In this document: piece by piece, positions 1-7,910 of the stretch
How the letters are laid out: each line of letters starts with the position of its first letter
Numbering within the stretch: the stretch's first letter is position 1
Assembly: GCA_016722045.1 (NCBI GenBank)
Contig: JADKGY010000003.1
Span: forward strand, 1 to 11,391
DNA length: 11,391 nt
Source: Candidatus Opimibacter skivensis
Lineage (GTDB): Bacteria > Bacteroidota > Bacteroidia > Chitinophagales > Saprospiraceae
Direction of reading: 5' to 3'
Notes under the pieces: generated by a model
Told to the model about the DNA's origin: nothing
Seen by the model: only the letters and a program-made list of their open reading frames with translations
Databases searched by the model: none
Made by a program: the position numbers and the translations under genes

Positions 1-658
1 TGTACAGATCCGCATAGCCAGACAGAAGATCAATGAATTGATGCCGGATCTGATCATCATGGATATACAGATGCCGAAGCTTACGGTTTGACGATGTATT
101 GTCCGCATTGAACAATCCACAGGTGGAGGTCATATTTGGTAACCGCGTCAATGCTTATGCGCTGCGGGCTTTCAATATAGTGCTGTAGATTATTTATTAA
201 AGCCTATTGATGAAGAGCATTTTCAAAGGGCCATGGAAAAGGCGATAGAGCGCATTCGTCAAAAGAATGCCAATAATCATTTCGAGACTTTACTCTACAA
301 TATTCAAAAGGTAAGAAATAGTGAGGACATGAAGATCTGTATCCCGGATTCAAAAGGATTCAAGGTAATACGTGTTGCAGATATTCTGTATTGTGAAGCC
401 GATAGTTGTTACACGATTATTCATTTCCTGCAAGCAAAAACCAGTCTTGTATCTTCCAGGACTTTAGCAGAGTATGATGCATTGCTTGATCCCGATCACT
501 TTTTCAGGATACATCGTTCGTATATCGTCAACATTCATCACATCAAAGAATACGAAAGGGGAGGGGGTGCTGTTGTAATGTGAAGATGATAAGATCTGAA
601 GTGAGTCGAGAAAGAAGGAGAATTTATGGAGAAGATGAAAGGGTTGTATGGCTCTTAG
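1..658 (+). CDS. LytTR-family response regulator, 5' partial, frameshifted
   Basis: This is the end of a two-component response regulator of the LytR/AlgR type: a receiver domain followed by a LytTR DNA-binding domain, normally a cytoplasmic transcription factor phosphorylated by a LytS/YehU-like histidine kinase. The window opens inside the receiver. The phospho-acceptor Asp is codon 62-64 in DLIIMDIQMPK, the signalling Thr is in a VTAY-like stretch at 139-150, and the conserved Lys-Pro is at 200-205 (YLLKP). The LytTR domain occupies about 330-640, with typical motifs ILYCEADSCYT, FFRIHRSYIVN and, after correction, VSRERK. Frame changes are needed near 86 (GGG/TTTT shortened), 137, 148, 181, 575 and 620; the corrected stop is TAG at 656-658. 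The longest uninterrupted frame is 233-583. The partner kinase would lie to the left, outside the window. Family assignment is firm; the exact C-terminus is inferred. Confidence 0.88.
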
Positions 659-660
659 AA

Positions 661-723
661 AGGCAGTAAAGGCAGAAAGGGCAGAAAGGGCAGAAAGGGC
701 AGAAAAGGCAGAAAGGGCAGAAA
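661..723. repeat. 9-bp tandem repeat, RGGCAGAAA x 7
   Basis: Seven head-to-tail copies of a purine-only-plus-C unit (AGGCAGAAA or GGGCAGAAA; the first copy reads AGGCAGTAA) start two bases after the corrected stop of the response regulator. The unit length is a multiple of three, so it could be read in frame, but the corrected gene stops before it. A purine-rich tail continues to about 770. It is probably slippage-prone spacer DNA. Confidence 0.9.
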
Positions 724-1250
724 GGTATTGATAGACAGAAGAAAAGCAGAAGAGAGAATAAGGACGCGGATTAAGTAAGAAAAATTGGGATCAATTTTGA
801 CTTGCGACGATTCTCTATAGAGATATTAATTAGAACGAAAATTTGAGGTATTAGCGATTTTTATTTAGCATAACTAACAGATTTTCCTTTCAATTTTTCC
901 TTCTCACTTTCCTTGAAATTCGAACTTAAAATTTGACTCAGAATTCGCACTTTTAATTTCCCAAATCTATCCAGATAAATATTTCATTGCTTACTAGGTC
1001 TTTGTCTTCGTAGCAACTCACCATAGCTTTTTGTATTCCAAGCAACTCCCCCCATCCCCTCTCTTTTGCAGTACACATAGTAGCAGAAACTCTCATTCTC
1101 AATGTGAGAGGGGAGTTATAGCAGATTTGCTTAGGATAATCTTATCACCCTCTCTCAATGATAATTTATATGGAAAGCATAATCATTTTCGTAAGAGAGG
1201 GAAGGGGTGAGTTCCCGAAAGACTTTCATCGTTTCTCTACGGTTTTATTC
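724..1250. other. intergenic stretch without a recognisable gene
   Basis: I find no supportable gene here on either strand. The stretch is AT-rich (780-1000) and then contains the CT/AG-rich inverted-repeat element listed separately. It separates the plus-strand response regulator from the minus-strand LprI-like gene, so the two transcription units converge here. I see no clean GC stem plus T-run terminator. Confidence 0.5.
1044..1213. repeat. MITE-like element with imperfect terminal inverted repeats
   Basis: The left arm (about 1044-1064, starting AACTCCCCCC and ending CCTCTCT) is close to the reverse complement of the right arm (1194-1213, AGAGAGGGAAGGGGTGAGTT); the outermost AACTC/GAGTT match exactly. 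Two more related arms lie inside: GAGAGGGGAGTT at 1106-1117, and CCCTCTCT at 1148-1155, which pairs with AGAGAGGG at 1194-1201 around an inner ATGAT/ATCAT match. No target-site duplication is evident and no protein is encoded. It could be a small non-autonomous mobile element or a compound hairpin of another sort. Confidence 0.45.
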
Positions 1251-1624
1251 TCATGCTCCCCTTGCACGCATCTCCGCCTTCTTCAACCCCATCTGAACCA
1301 GGCCTGTAAAAGTTTTATCCGGTCTTCAGTAAGTTCAGTTTGAGATAAAGCATCGTACATCCGTTGGATACCCTATCCGGTGAGGCCGGGTATTTTAATT
1401 GCAATTCGGCATCACAAAAATGTGATCCTTATACGTTGAGTTATTTTAAAGTTTTTGAGGAAAGTGAATCATCAGCATAAGCTTCCGGATTTTCTTACAC
1501 AAGGCATTCAGTGTCGAATTCGCCTTCTTGAATCCCCGTGCGGCTTCGTCATTCATATCTGGCTTGAGTCTGGGCGAACATGTACAAGACATGATCAGAA
1601 GAGTGATATTAACATTGATTTCAT
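1251..1624 (-). CDS. LprI/DUF1311-family small (lipo)protein, frameshifted
   Basis: No single frame covers this gene, but joining frames from the ATG at 1624 to the TGA at 1253-1251 gives about 125 residues, the usual size for the lysozyme-inhibitor LprI N-terminal (DUF1311) family. The N-terminus (MKSMLISLFLIMSC) is hydrophobic and ends in a lipobox-like Cys, so an envelope lipoprotein is likely. Family-like segments follow in order: MNDEAARGFKKANSTLNALC, a KKIRKAYADDSL helix, QRIRITFCDAELQLKYP (equivalent to the QxxWxxFRDAEC block), then LTEDRIKLLQAWF and a basic tail KKAEMRARGA. Corrections are needed near 1597, 1483, 1440-1415, 1375-1350 and 1300. The Trp of the QxxW motif appears as Arg, which may itself be a read error. 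In mycobacteria LprI inhibits lysozyme; the role here is not shown. It lies 40 bp downstream of the CotH gene on the same strand. Confidence 0.7.
1411..1426. repeat. perfect hairpin inside the LprI-like gene
   Basis: ATCACA-AAAA-TGTGAT is a perfect 6-bp stem with a 4-base loop. It falls within the reconstructed coding region, where at least one indel is also needed, so it is probably coincidental coding sequence and not a regulatory site. Confidence 0.3.
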
Positions 1625-1664
1625 TTGTAGAGTAATTTTTTGTTAAAATAGAATAAGTGAGTTT

Positions 1665-3981
1665 TTACAACCTGATCACCTTCCCTATTTGCGATTCACC
1701 ATTTGAATTAGAAATGATGAAATAGTATAATCTACGTTCAGTCAATTCATAATCAAAGGATATATTCGAAGAAGACAATAGCCGTCTGCTGATCATCCGC
1801 CCTGCAGCATCATGAGATCATGGTGCAGGAAAAGTATTCTTCAGATTCCTTCAAAAATGTACAATTCCATTGTTGGATTCGGAGAATATCATTCCTTGTT
1901 TTGTGCTGGATCGATTATAGCAGTTGTTGAACACAATCCGGGCATATGGCATCAGCCAAATTATTCGTTTAGTGATCCACGATTTCAATGTATCAATTCG
2001 CAGGGTAAGTTGTAGCACAGCACCTACTTCGGACGGGACACTGATGCCGAGCACAGGCCATTTTTTAAAATGTCTCTTCTCAGCATTTTGCACACTGACG
2101 CCCATGCTGTCGATATAATTGAAAATATAAGTAGTGTCAAATATGATTCTTTCGATATTCCTGATAAGTACATTTCAAATTATTAAGGAAAGTCGTATCC
2201 TCAAACAAACGAAGATACCAGCCACATGAATAGTTGTCAGTAGGACAATCATTGATATGATGGGCCCATCCGGATCCATCCAGTGCACTGAAGATGTCAC
2301 AGCCGTACATATTTTTCCAGGCCCAATCAAAATCCCATATTGGTCCTGCTTTCAATTTGCCACCTTTGGAGTTCCTGTCTTTAAAGAAAAACACACTCTT
2401 TTTAAATCCATCATTATTTCGCGCAAGTTCATTGAGCAGAAAATAATCAATGAAAGATTTTTCATCAAGGTATTTTCTATATCCGATATCAGGATCTGTA
2501 AAATCCGAACTATACAATGCGGTTTCAAGACTGTCGACATATGACGCGATGTATATTTTCTGCTCAGCTGTGATGACATCCGGTTTCGGATATTCATAAA
2601 CAAAATGGACATCGAAACCCGGGTGATCGATAGGAGAGTAGTTCGATTGAAAACTTGTTGACGGGTCCCAATAATTCTGTTGCAATATATATCCGCCGGT
2701 GAGTTTGTCGCCTGATATATCAGATGTATCCAGCTTTGCGATATCCACCCGGTTTTTATCGCGTTTGATTTTTTCTCCAAAAACATAAATGCCTTTATAC
2801 ATGCTGTCAAGCAACACTTCACACAATCTCATTCGCGGCGCGTATTCACCCATTTCCAGAGAAAGTTTTGAACTCAGTGTGTTACGGATCAAGGATCGGT
2901 CATTAAATTTGAAATGAAACCCAATCACTTTCAACAGGCATACCTAGTAGGGAGACATCATTGTTTCCTCCATCGGCGGTGCGCGTCTCCAATCCATACG
3001 GAGTCTGCGGATATCCTGAAGAGGATGCGCCTCTGATTTCAATACCGATATTGCCGTCATAAATATTTGCAATGTCGGATACGTGTGTAATCATACCGGG
3101 ACCATTGTATGGATCTTCATCAATGCATTGATTTTAGTATCGTTGATGATGTTTTGCCCGAGACTATTGATCGAAACAATAGGTAACTCTGAACTATCAA
3201 GGGTGACAACGCCCAGATCTTTCACACACAATCTGAATGAACCTCGCGCACCGCCATACCCCCATACCTGCATGTAGAGATCCTGACGGTGCAAGATTGT
3301 AAAGGGTGATAAATGAATATGAATCTATTCCGCATCATCATCACACCCAAGTTCCCGAAGGCTAGTGCAGTCCGGTCCTGTCCATACAGCTAAGCCGGTA
3401 TCATTGATACTTCCGCTATCTGTAGCAATGCTCACATTGCCTGAAGGGGGCGAATGCATGATAAACCACATATCGCCATCATGATACTCTGCGCAAAAAG
3501 GATTGATGCCGGAAGCTGCCGATAAGGTATTATCTGCAAGTGCACATTGTGTAGTATCAATTGGGATCGCTGTGCATGGATGGTTGCCCTGCATATCGAT
3601 GGTATCGCAATGACCTGCTATATTAAAAACTGTACCCGGTAGCGGATTTGGGCCGTCTTTAAGGATCAGTTGCCATCCGGGGCTATAGAGTTCGTAAGAA
3701 TTTTCATTTTCGTAATCGGCCTGTGTGTATTCGAATCTCAGGCTATCGTTCTCACACATTGAAATGGTGGATGTGCTGCCAAAACCGGATGCACTGAAAT
3801 GTCCCAGGGATGTACCATTTTTGAATATCTCAAGGAAGCCGCCATTCCAGCCATCGCCATACATGTCATGCATGCTGAGGGTGTAAGAGCAGCATTGACC
3901 GAAAATAGTTTGATGTGTTGATATTGAAAAAAGAAAACAAATAAATAAAGCGCTAAAAGGAGGGAGTAGACATTGTTTCAT
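1665..3981 (-). CDS. secreted CotH-kinase-family protein with T9SS sorting domain, frameshifted
   Basis: The reconstructed protein is about 770 residues. From the ATG at 3981 (MKQCLLPPFSALF, a signal peptide ending near IFGQ) comes a Cys-rich module with the motif MYGDGWNGG, common in secreted Bacteroidota proteins. A PPC/CUB-like module follows (HDGDMWFIMHSPPSG ... LYMQVWGYGG). The CotH kinase domain spans about 3190-2000: LPIVSIN, GNIGIEIRGASSSGYP, DGGNNDVSLLGMP, EKIKRDKNRVDIAKL, LNELARNNDGFKKSVFFFKD and GPIWDFDWAWKN, the last carrying the metal-binding Asp of the DFG-equivalent. The end (AAGRMISRR ... GKVIRL, stop 1667-1665) resembles a T9SS sorting domain. CotH in Bacillus phosphorylates spore-coat proteins; in a Bacteroidota member a surface-protein kinase is inferred. 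I chose the ATG at 3981 because the frame upstream encodes repeat DNA and the signal peptide starts here. Frame breaks lie near 3325, 3275, 3095, 2925, 2140, 1955 and 1850-1800. Confidence 0.88.
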
Positions 3982-4000
3982 GGGTATAAATAAAGACAAA

Positions 4001-4040
4001 ATTTTCGATTTTCGATTTTCGATTTTGATTTTGGATTTTG
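4001..4040. repeat. 7-bp tandem array, ATTTTCG/ATTTTGG
   Basis: Three exact copies of ATTTTCG are followed by ATTTTG and ATTTTGG twice (the final base count is uncertain). It sits 20-60 bases upstream of the CotH start codon, so it overlaps the probable leader or promoter of that gene. Copy-number change here would alter spacing ahead of CotH. Confidence 0.85.
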
Positions 4041-4317
4041 GCGATGTTCCTAAAAGATTCTGGACTCCGGGGGCGATCTGCAGCATGAGGTTAAGTTCAA
4101 AAGTAATGATTTGTTACGACGTTTGACTTCGACTCCGCGGTTGCTGAGCTTGCAGAGGTTGAGTTAACAAGTCAATACAGTGCCGTCAATATATAAAAAC
4201 TCAATTTGAAGATTTGGTTGAGGGAGGCGAAGCAGCCATTTTATTGATTGTTCATTTTTAAAGCAGTACGCTTGCATTAAAAGGATTCTGAGGGAGAGGC
4301 TGTGCCTAAGCTTTCGT

Positions 4318-4407
4318 GTCAGCAAATTTCAGATTTGCGAAACGAAATCACGAAACGCAAAACGGAGTTTTGCCGACGCACGAGCGTAGGCCCAGCCTAC
4401 GCTCAAC
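4318..4407 (+). repeat. dispersed hairpin-rich repeat, copy 1
   Basis: This 90-base sequence recurs at 7372-7461 in the same orientation with 6 mismatches by hand count and no gaps. It consists of consecutive small hairpins: GCAAAT/ATTTGC at 4322-4338 (5-base loop), GCAAAAC/GTTTTGC at 4357-4373 (3-base loop) and GCGTAGGC/GCCTACGC at 4384-4402 (3-base loop). A fourth perfect hairpin (4419-4439) follows in this copy only. It resembles bacterial REP/BIME-type intergenic elements; no REP-associated transposase is in the window. Confidence 0.85.
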
Positions 4408-4418
4408 ATTTCTTTTTG

Positions 4419-4439
4419 TTTGTGGACTTCGTCCACAAA
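4419..4439. repeat. perfect 9-bp stem hairpin next to repeat copy 1
   Basis: TTTGTGGAC, a TTC loop, then GTCCACAAA. It directly follows the dispersed repeat and has the same stem-plus-3-base-loop design, but it is not present beside the second copy. There is no T-run directly after it on the plus strand, so a terminator is not clearly indicated. Confidence 0.7.
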
Positions 4440-4569
4440 TTCTTGAGTATTCCATTTGATTTTGATATTGAAAAAGAGACCTTGAGCCTTATATCTTACT
4501 TCTCTTTTGGCGCCAGGTATTTTTGATAGGCCTTCAAGTTCTTAAGTAAATCGACGTCTCTACAACCGA

Positions 4570-4671
4570 TTCGTTATTCATTCGTTATTCGTTATTCGTT
4601 ATTCGTTATTCGTTATTCGTTATTCGTTATTCGTTATTCGTTATTCGTTACTCGTTATTCGTTACTCGTCT
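4570..4671. repeat. 7-bp tandem array, TTCGTTA (TAACGAA on minus strand)
   Basis: Twelve consecutive 7-base units run from 4581 to 4664, one of them CTCGTTA. A single unit lies to the left (4570-4576), separated by TTCA, and a degenerate half unit (CTCGTC) is on the right. The array abuts the TGA stop of the M16 gene (4674-4672) on the minus strand. It is a simple-sequence spacer; there are no unique spacers between units. Confidence 0.95.
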
Positions 4672-7263
4672 TCACGGTTTCACGATCTCCTTTCCATCCG
4701 CATCCAGGATTTTTACATTTCCGATTTTAAGTTCACGCACACCGGCTTCGATTTTCTTTCGATCGCCGATGACCACCCAGGTGAGATGTTCTGGTTTGAC
4801 GAGACTTGCTGCTGCTGCTTTGATATCATTCAGGGTAAGATTCTTAATGATCGAAGCATATTTTCCCGGGTAATCCAATCCTTTGTCATAGAGAAGAGTG
4901 CCCTGGATTGTACCTCGTATATTGCTATTCGTTTCCCATCGTCCCGGTATTTCAAGCAACGTGGCATTTTGTTCTTTACGGAATTCATCTTCAGTGATCG
5001 GCTTTGCTCCATTCACCTGTTTCAGTTCTTTCATCAACTCGACGAGACTTTCTTTAGTCTTGTCAGTTTGCACAGGTGCAAAGGTTATGAAGAGGCCCTG
5101 ATTTTTTGTGTCAAAGAAATAAGATCCTGCACCATATGACCAGTGTTTGTCTTCTCTTAGATTTTGATTGATACGGGACAGAAATGATCCGCCGAGCATT
5201 GTATTCATCAATCGCATCGCATCATTGCCCGGAGCACTTGGAGCAGGGCTAAGTTCTACAGCACTGATCATCGTCTGATCTGCATCAGGCATGTCGATCA
5301 GGTAAACTGTCGGCACAGTAGAAGTTGGCGCCTTGGTGACAATTTTCTTTGGAACAACATGCGATTTCCATGAAGCCAGGTATTTTTCAAGCATGGGTTT
5401 TAGTTCAGCTTCTGTCACATCTCCTGCCACAACCATGGTCGCATTGTTGACACCCATCCATGTGTCATGGCAACTCACGAGGTCTTCACGTTTAATTTTC
5501 GAAACTGTATTTTCATATCCACTACCTGACATCGGGTTACTCAATGGACTTCCTTTTCCATAGAGTAGGCCCGGAATAATACGGGAACTTAATGATTGCG
5601 GATTTGCTTTTTCCTGACCGATGCCGATGATTTGTTCTTTCTGTACGCGTTCAAAATTAGATTGCGGAAAAGATGGATTCAACATCACATCTGTCATCAG
5701 TCCGAGCGATGGATCAAGATTAGATTTCAATGACTTCAGCGTGACAGCTGTACTGATGGCAGAAGAACTGACACCCAGATCTGCTCGAGTGCATTGGCCA
5801 TGTCACTGATCTGTACAGCTGTTTTAGTGGTTGTTCCTTCAGTCATCATACTGCTCATCAATCTTGTTGTCCCAGGTTGCGAAAACTGATCTGCTTCATA
5901 ACCTGCATCAAACATCACCGCCATACTGACGAGTGGTGCGTCATGTCGTTCGGCGAGATATACTTTCAATCCATTGCTCAGTGTGAATGAGGTGATCGCA
6001 GGAAATGTTGTAGCGTTTTTTATCCATGATTGTATTTCCTTATAATAATCCGGACTGCCTCCATATGTTTCACTTTCCGCCAGGATATCACTTTTGCCTC
6101 CAAATCCACCGATGCGTTCCATACCTTTTATAAACGAAGAGAAATATCCAGTCTTTGCCAATTCAAGTTCTGCGGAAGTAACACCGGATGTAAATATTTT
6201 ATTCAGCTCCTCATTGATGATCGTATCGACTTTGCCTAAAGAAACACCGGGTTTTGCATTTGCACCGATATTGAATTGCTCACCGATCTCAGCGCCATTG
6301 TTATAGCTCCAGATGTCTGTACATAATTGTTCGTCATATACCAGACGTTTGTATAATCTTGATGAAACACCATTGGTGAGCACACTGCTCAACAAATCGA
6401 GATAGGTGATGTCTTTAGTTCCCCAGGCGGCTACGTTCCATGTCTTCTGCAGACGAGCTTGTGGGACGCGATCTTGTGCGGTCTGCACATGTTTGCCTGT
6501 CATTTTTGCTATCCATTCGCTATGCCTCGCGATAGGTGGGCTGGAGGAATCGAGCCAAAATATTTTTTTACTTTCTCAAGTACTTCATCTGTATTGACAT
6601 CACCGGCGATCACCATGATGGCATTATTAGGTCCATAGTATGTTCTGAACCATTCCTTCACATCTTCGAGACTTGCGGCGCTTAGATCTTCCATGCTTCC
6701 GATGACACTCCATGAATAAGGATGGCCGACAGGGTAGGTGCTCTTTATTGTCAGATCTTCAGCGATAGCATAAGGCTGATTATCACCTTGACGTTTTTCA
6801 TTTTGTACGACACCACGTTGAATTTCCACTTTATTGCTATCGAGTCCGTTCAATAGAAATCCCATGCGGTCTGATTCAACCCATAGCACCCGATCAAGAC
6901 CTGTGGAGGTGAAGTTTTCAAAAAGTTGGTGCGGTCATTATTGGTTGTACCATTATTACTGCCACCGCCAACGGTCTGCATCACTTCATCAAAATTTTCA
7001 TAATGTTCAGATCCGGTGAACATGATATGCTCGAATAAATGGGCGAAACCTGTTTTGCCAGGTTTTTCATTTTTACTGCCCACATGGTACCAGATGTTGA
7101 AAGCGACCATTGGTATTTTGTGGTCTTCACTGACCAGGAGTGTCAGGCCATTGTCCAGTACAAATTTCTTGTATGGAATATCGATCGTTGGATATTTATC
7201 AGTTTGGGCAAAAGAAATCATGGCCTGCATGCAGACGATGAGGGAAATCAGGACTTTTTTCAT
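4672..7263 (-). CDS. M16 family zinc protease, two M16 units, frameshifted
   Basis: This is a periplasmic insulinase/pitrilysin-type metallopeptidase of about 865 residues. A signal peptide (MKKVLISLIVCMQAMISFAQ) precedes unit 1, which carries the zinc/catalytic motif HLFEH at residues 75-79 (GFAHLFEHIMFTGSEHY); the third zinc ligand is probably the Glu of VVQNEKRQG about 80 residues later. The M16_C half follows (GPNNAIMVIAGDVNTDE ... SSRLYKRLVYDEQL). Unit 2 begins at FTLSNGLKVYLAERHDAP and lacks HxxEH (QPGTTRLMSSMM), as is usual for the inactive second unit; it ends with GGSFLSRINQNLREDKHWSYG. Frameshifts lie at about 6920 (a T missing from a run), 6539 (a C missing) and 5786 (a G missing); each correction restores family sequence. 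The usual roughly 70-residue linker between the units seems deleted near 6012. The partner is unknown; related genes often occur as adjacent pairs, but no second M16 gene is seen here. Confidence 0.93.
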
Positions 7264-7371
7264 GAAAACAGGGTTAATGGTGATTTTTATAGCGGGCGCT
7301 AATGTAAATCTAAAAATGCGGATAGACGACAGTTTTCGACTATAGACAATCGATCAGGGGGTCAAAATTGT

Positions 7372-7461
7372 GACAGCAAATTTCGGATTTGCGAAACGAA
7401 ATCTCGAAACGCAAAACGGAGTTTTGCTGACGCACGAACGTAGGCTCAGCCTACGCTCAAC
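7372..7461 (+). repeat. dispersed hairpin-rich repeat, copy 2
   Basis: This is the same 90-base element as at 4318-4407, with substitutions only. It keeps the hairpins GCAAAT/ATTTGC (7376-7392), GCAAAAC/GTTTTGC (7411-7427) and CGTAGGC/GCCTACG (about 7440-7456); the differences fall mainly in loops or between stems, as expected for a structure under constraint. It lies between the start of the M16 gene and the end of the small membrane-protein gene. Confidence 0.85.
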
Positions 7462-7503
7462 CGTACCTTATATTTATGGCTGCAGGCTACGAATATGTGG
7501 GGA

Positions 7504-7776
7504 TTACTTCTGTATTCGGTTGGTTTTATTTCCCCTGATTTGCCCAAAGGCTATTACTCCAATGATCAACGGCAGTGAGAGTTTATACAATTGTGTCTTA
7601 TCTCCGGAATAGGAATACGAAATGAAAACGGCTATCATGGACAGGATACAAAAAAACAATCCAATGAACTGCATCGATATCTTGAAACTTTCACTTTGAT
7701 TTTTATTCCTAAAAAGGCGGATTCCAAAGAAAAGTGAGACAGCTAAAACAATTGGAATGAAGAATAACAATTTCAT
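7504..7776 (-). CDS. small integral membrane protein, unknown function
   Basis: This is a complete 90-codon frame from the ATG at 7776. It has three hydrophobic segments: residues 2-20 (LLFFIPIVLAVSLFFGI), about 36-54 (FIGLFFCILSMIAVFIS) and about 67-80 (LSLPLIIGVIAFGQI). A short basic loop (RLFRNKNQ) follows the first helix and a basic tail (RGNKTNRIQK) follows the last. This agrees with an inner-membrane protein that has three crossings. I do not recognise a family. It is one of the few genes here with no frame break, which fits its short length. It lies 134 bp downstream of the T9SS cargo gene on the same strand. Confidence 0.65.
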   Translation of the reverse strand: MKLLFFIPIVLAVSLFFGIRLFRNKNQSESFKISMQFIGLFFCILSMIAVFISYSYSGDKTQLYKLSLPLIIGVIAFGQIRGNKTNRIQK

Positions 7777-7910
7777 AGGGAATGATTTGATTTGTAGTTT
7801 ATTTTTTTATTTGTATTCCGTTTACCTTTTCTGCTGCTAGTGCTACTGCCACTTCTGAACTAGCTGAGTCTACAATAAACACAGATATTCTTCAATGACT
7901 AAAACTAATG

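Larger units (their letters stand above)
3982..4671. other. repeat-rich spacer between CotH gene and M16 gene
   Basis: This 690-bp gap should hold the CotH promoter (minus strand) and the end of the M16 transcript. It contains two 7-bp tandem arrays and a hairpin cluster, listed separately. Around 4120-4165 is a stretch (CTTCGACTCCGCGGTTGCTG) of a kind often seen as interspersed intergenic repeats in Bacteroidota. The plus-strand frame 4302-4526 crosses the hairpin repeat and has no protein-like character. On the minus strand a 24-codon open stretch ending in TAA at 4498-4496 (DLLKNLKAYQKYLAPKEK) looks protein-like but is too short to call. Confidence 0.5.

Noticed and set aside
1158..1343. 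Plus-strand 61-codon open frame, and a similar one at 1455-1646
   Set aside because: Both lie antisense to the reconstructed LprI-like gene or cross the inverted-repeat element, and their sequences show no family features.
1411..1426. Palindrome resembling a CRP/FNR operator
   Set aside because: The half-sites are inverted in order (TCACA before TGTGA) with a 4-base gap, it falls inside a coding region, and it does not precede a promoter.
2352..2822. 156-codon minus-strand frame overlapping the CotH gene
   Set aside because: It is an alternative frame of the CotH kinase domain; the CotH frame carries all conserved motifs across the same bases.
4302..4526. Plus-strand 74-codon open frame
   Set aside because: It runs through the dispersed hairpin repeat, which recurs elsewhere without an equivalent frame, and the peptide has no protein-like pattern.
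4496..4570. Minus-strand 24-codon stretch ending DLLKNLKAYQKYLAPKEK
   Set aside because: It looks like a real protein end, but no start or upstream domain is found even when allowing frameshifts; the adjoining DNA is the 7-bp array.
4570..4671. Possible CRISPR-like array because of regular repeats
   Set aside because: Units are only 7 bases and contiguous, with no spacers and no cas genes; it is a simple tandem repeat.
4786..5139. Long plus-strand open frames opposite the M16 gene (also at 5333-5563, 6030-6306, 7016-7345)
   Set aside because: They are antisense shadows of a clearly conserved protease and are Cys/Ser/Phe-rich without recognisable domains.
7264..7371. Possible promoter (TTGACC ... 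TATAGT, minus strand) upstream of the M16 gene
   Set aside because: The spacer is only about 15 bases and the motif is not the Bacteroidota TTTG/TAnnTTTG type; not strong enough to call.
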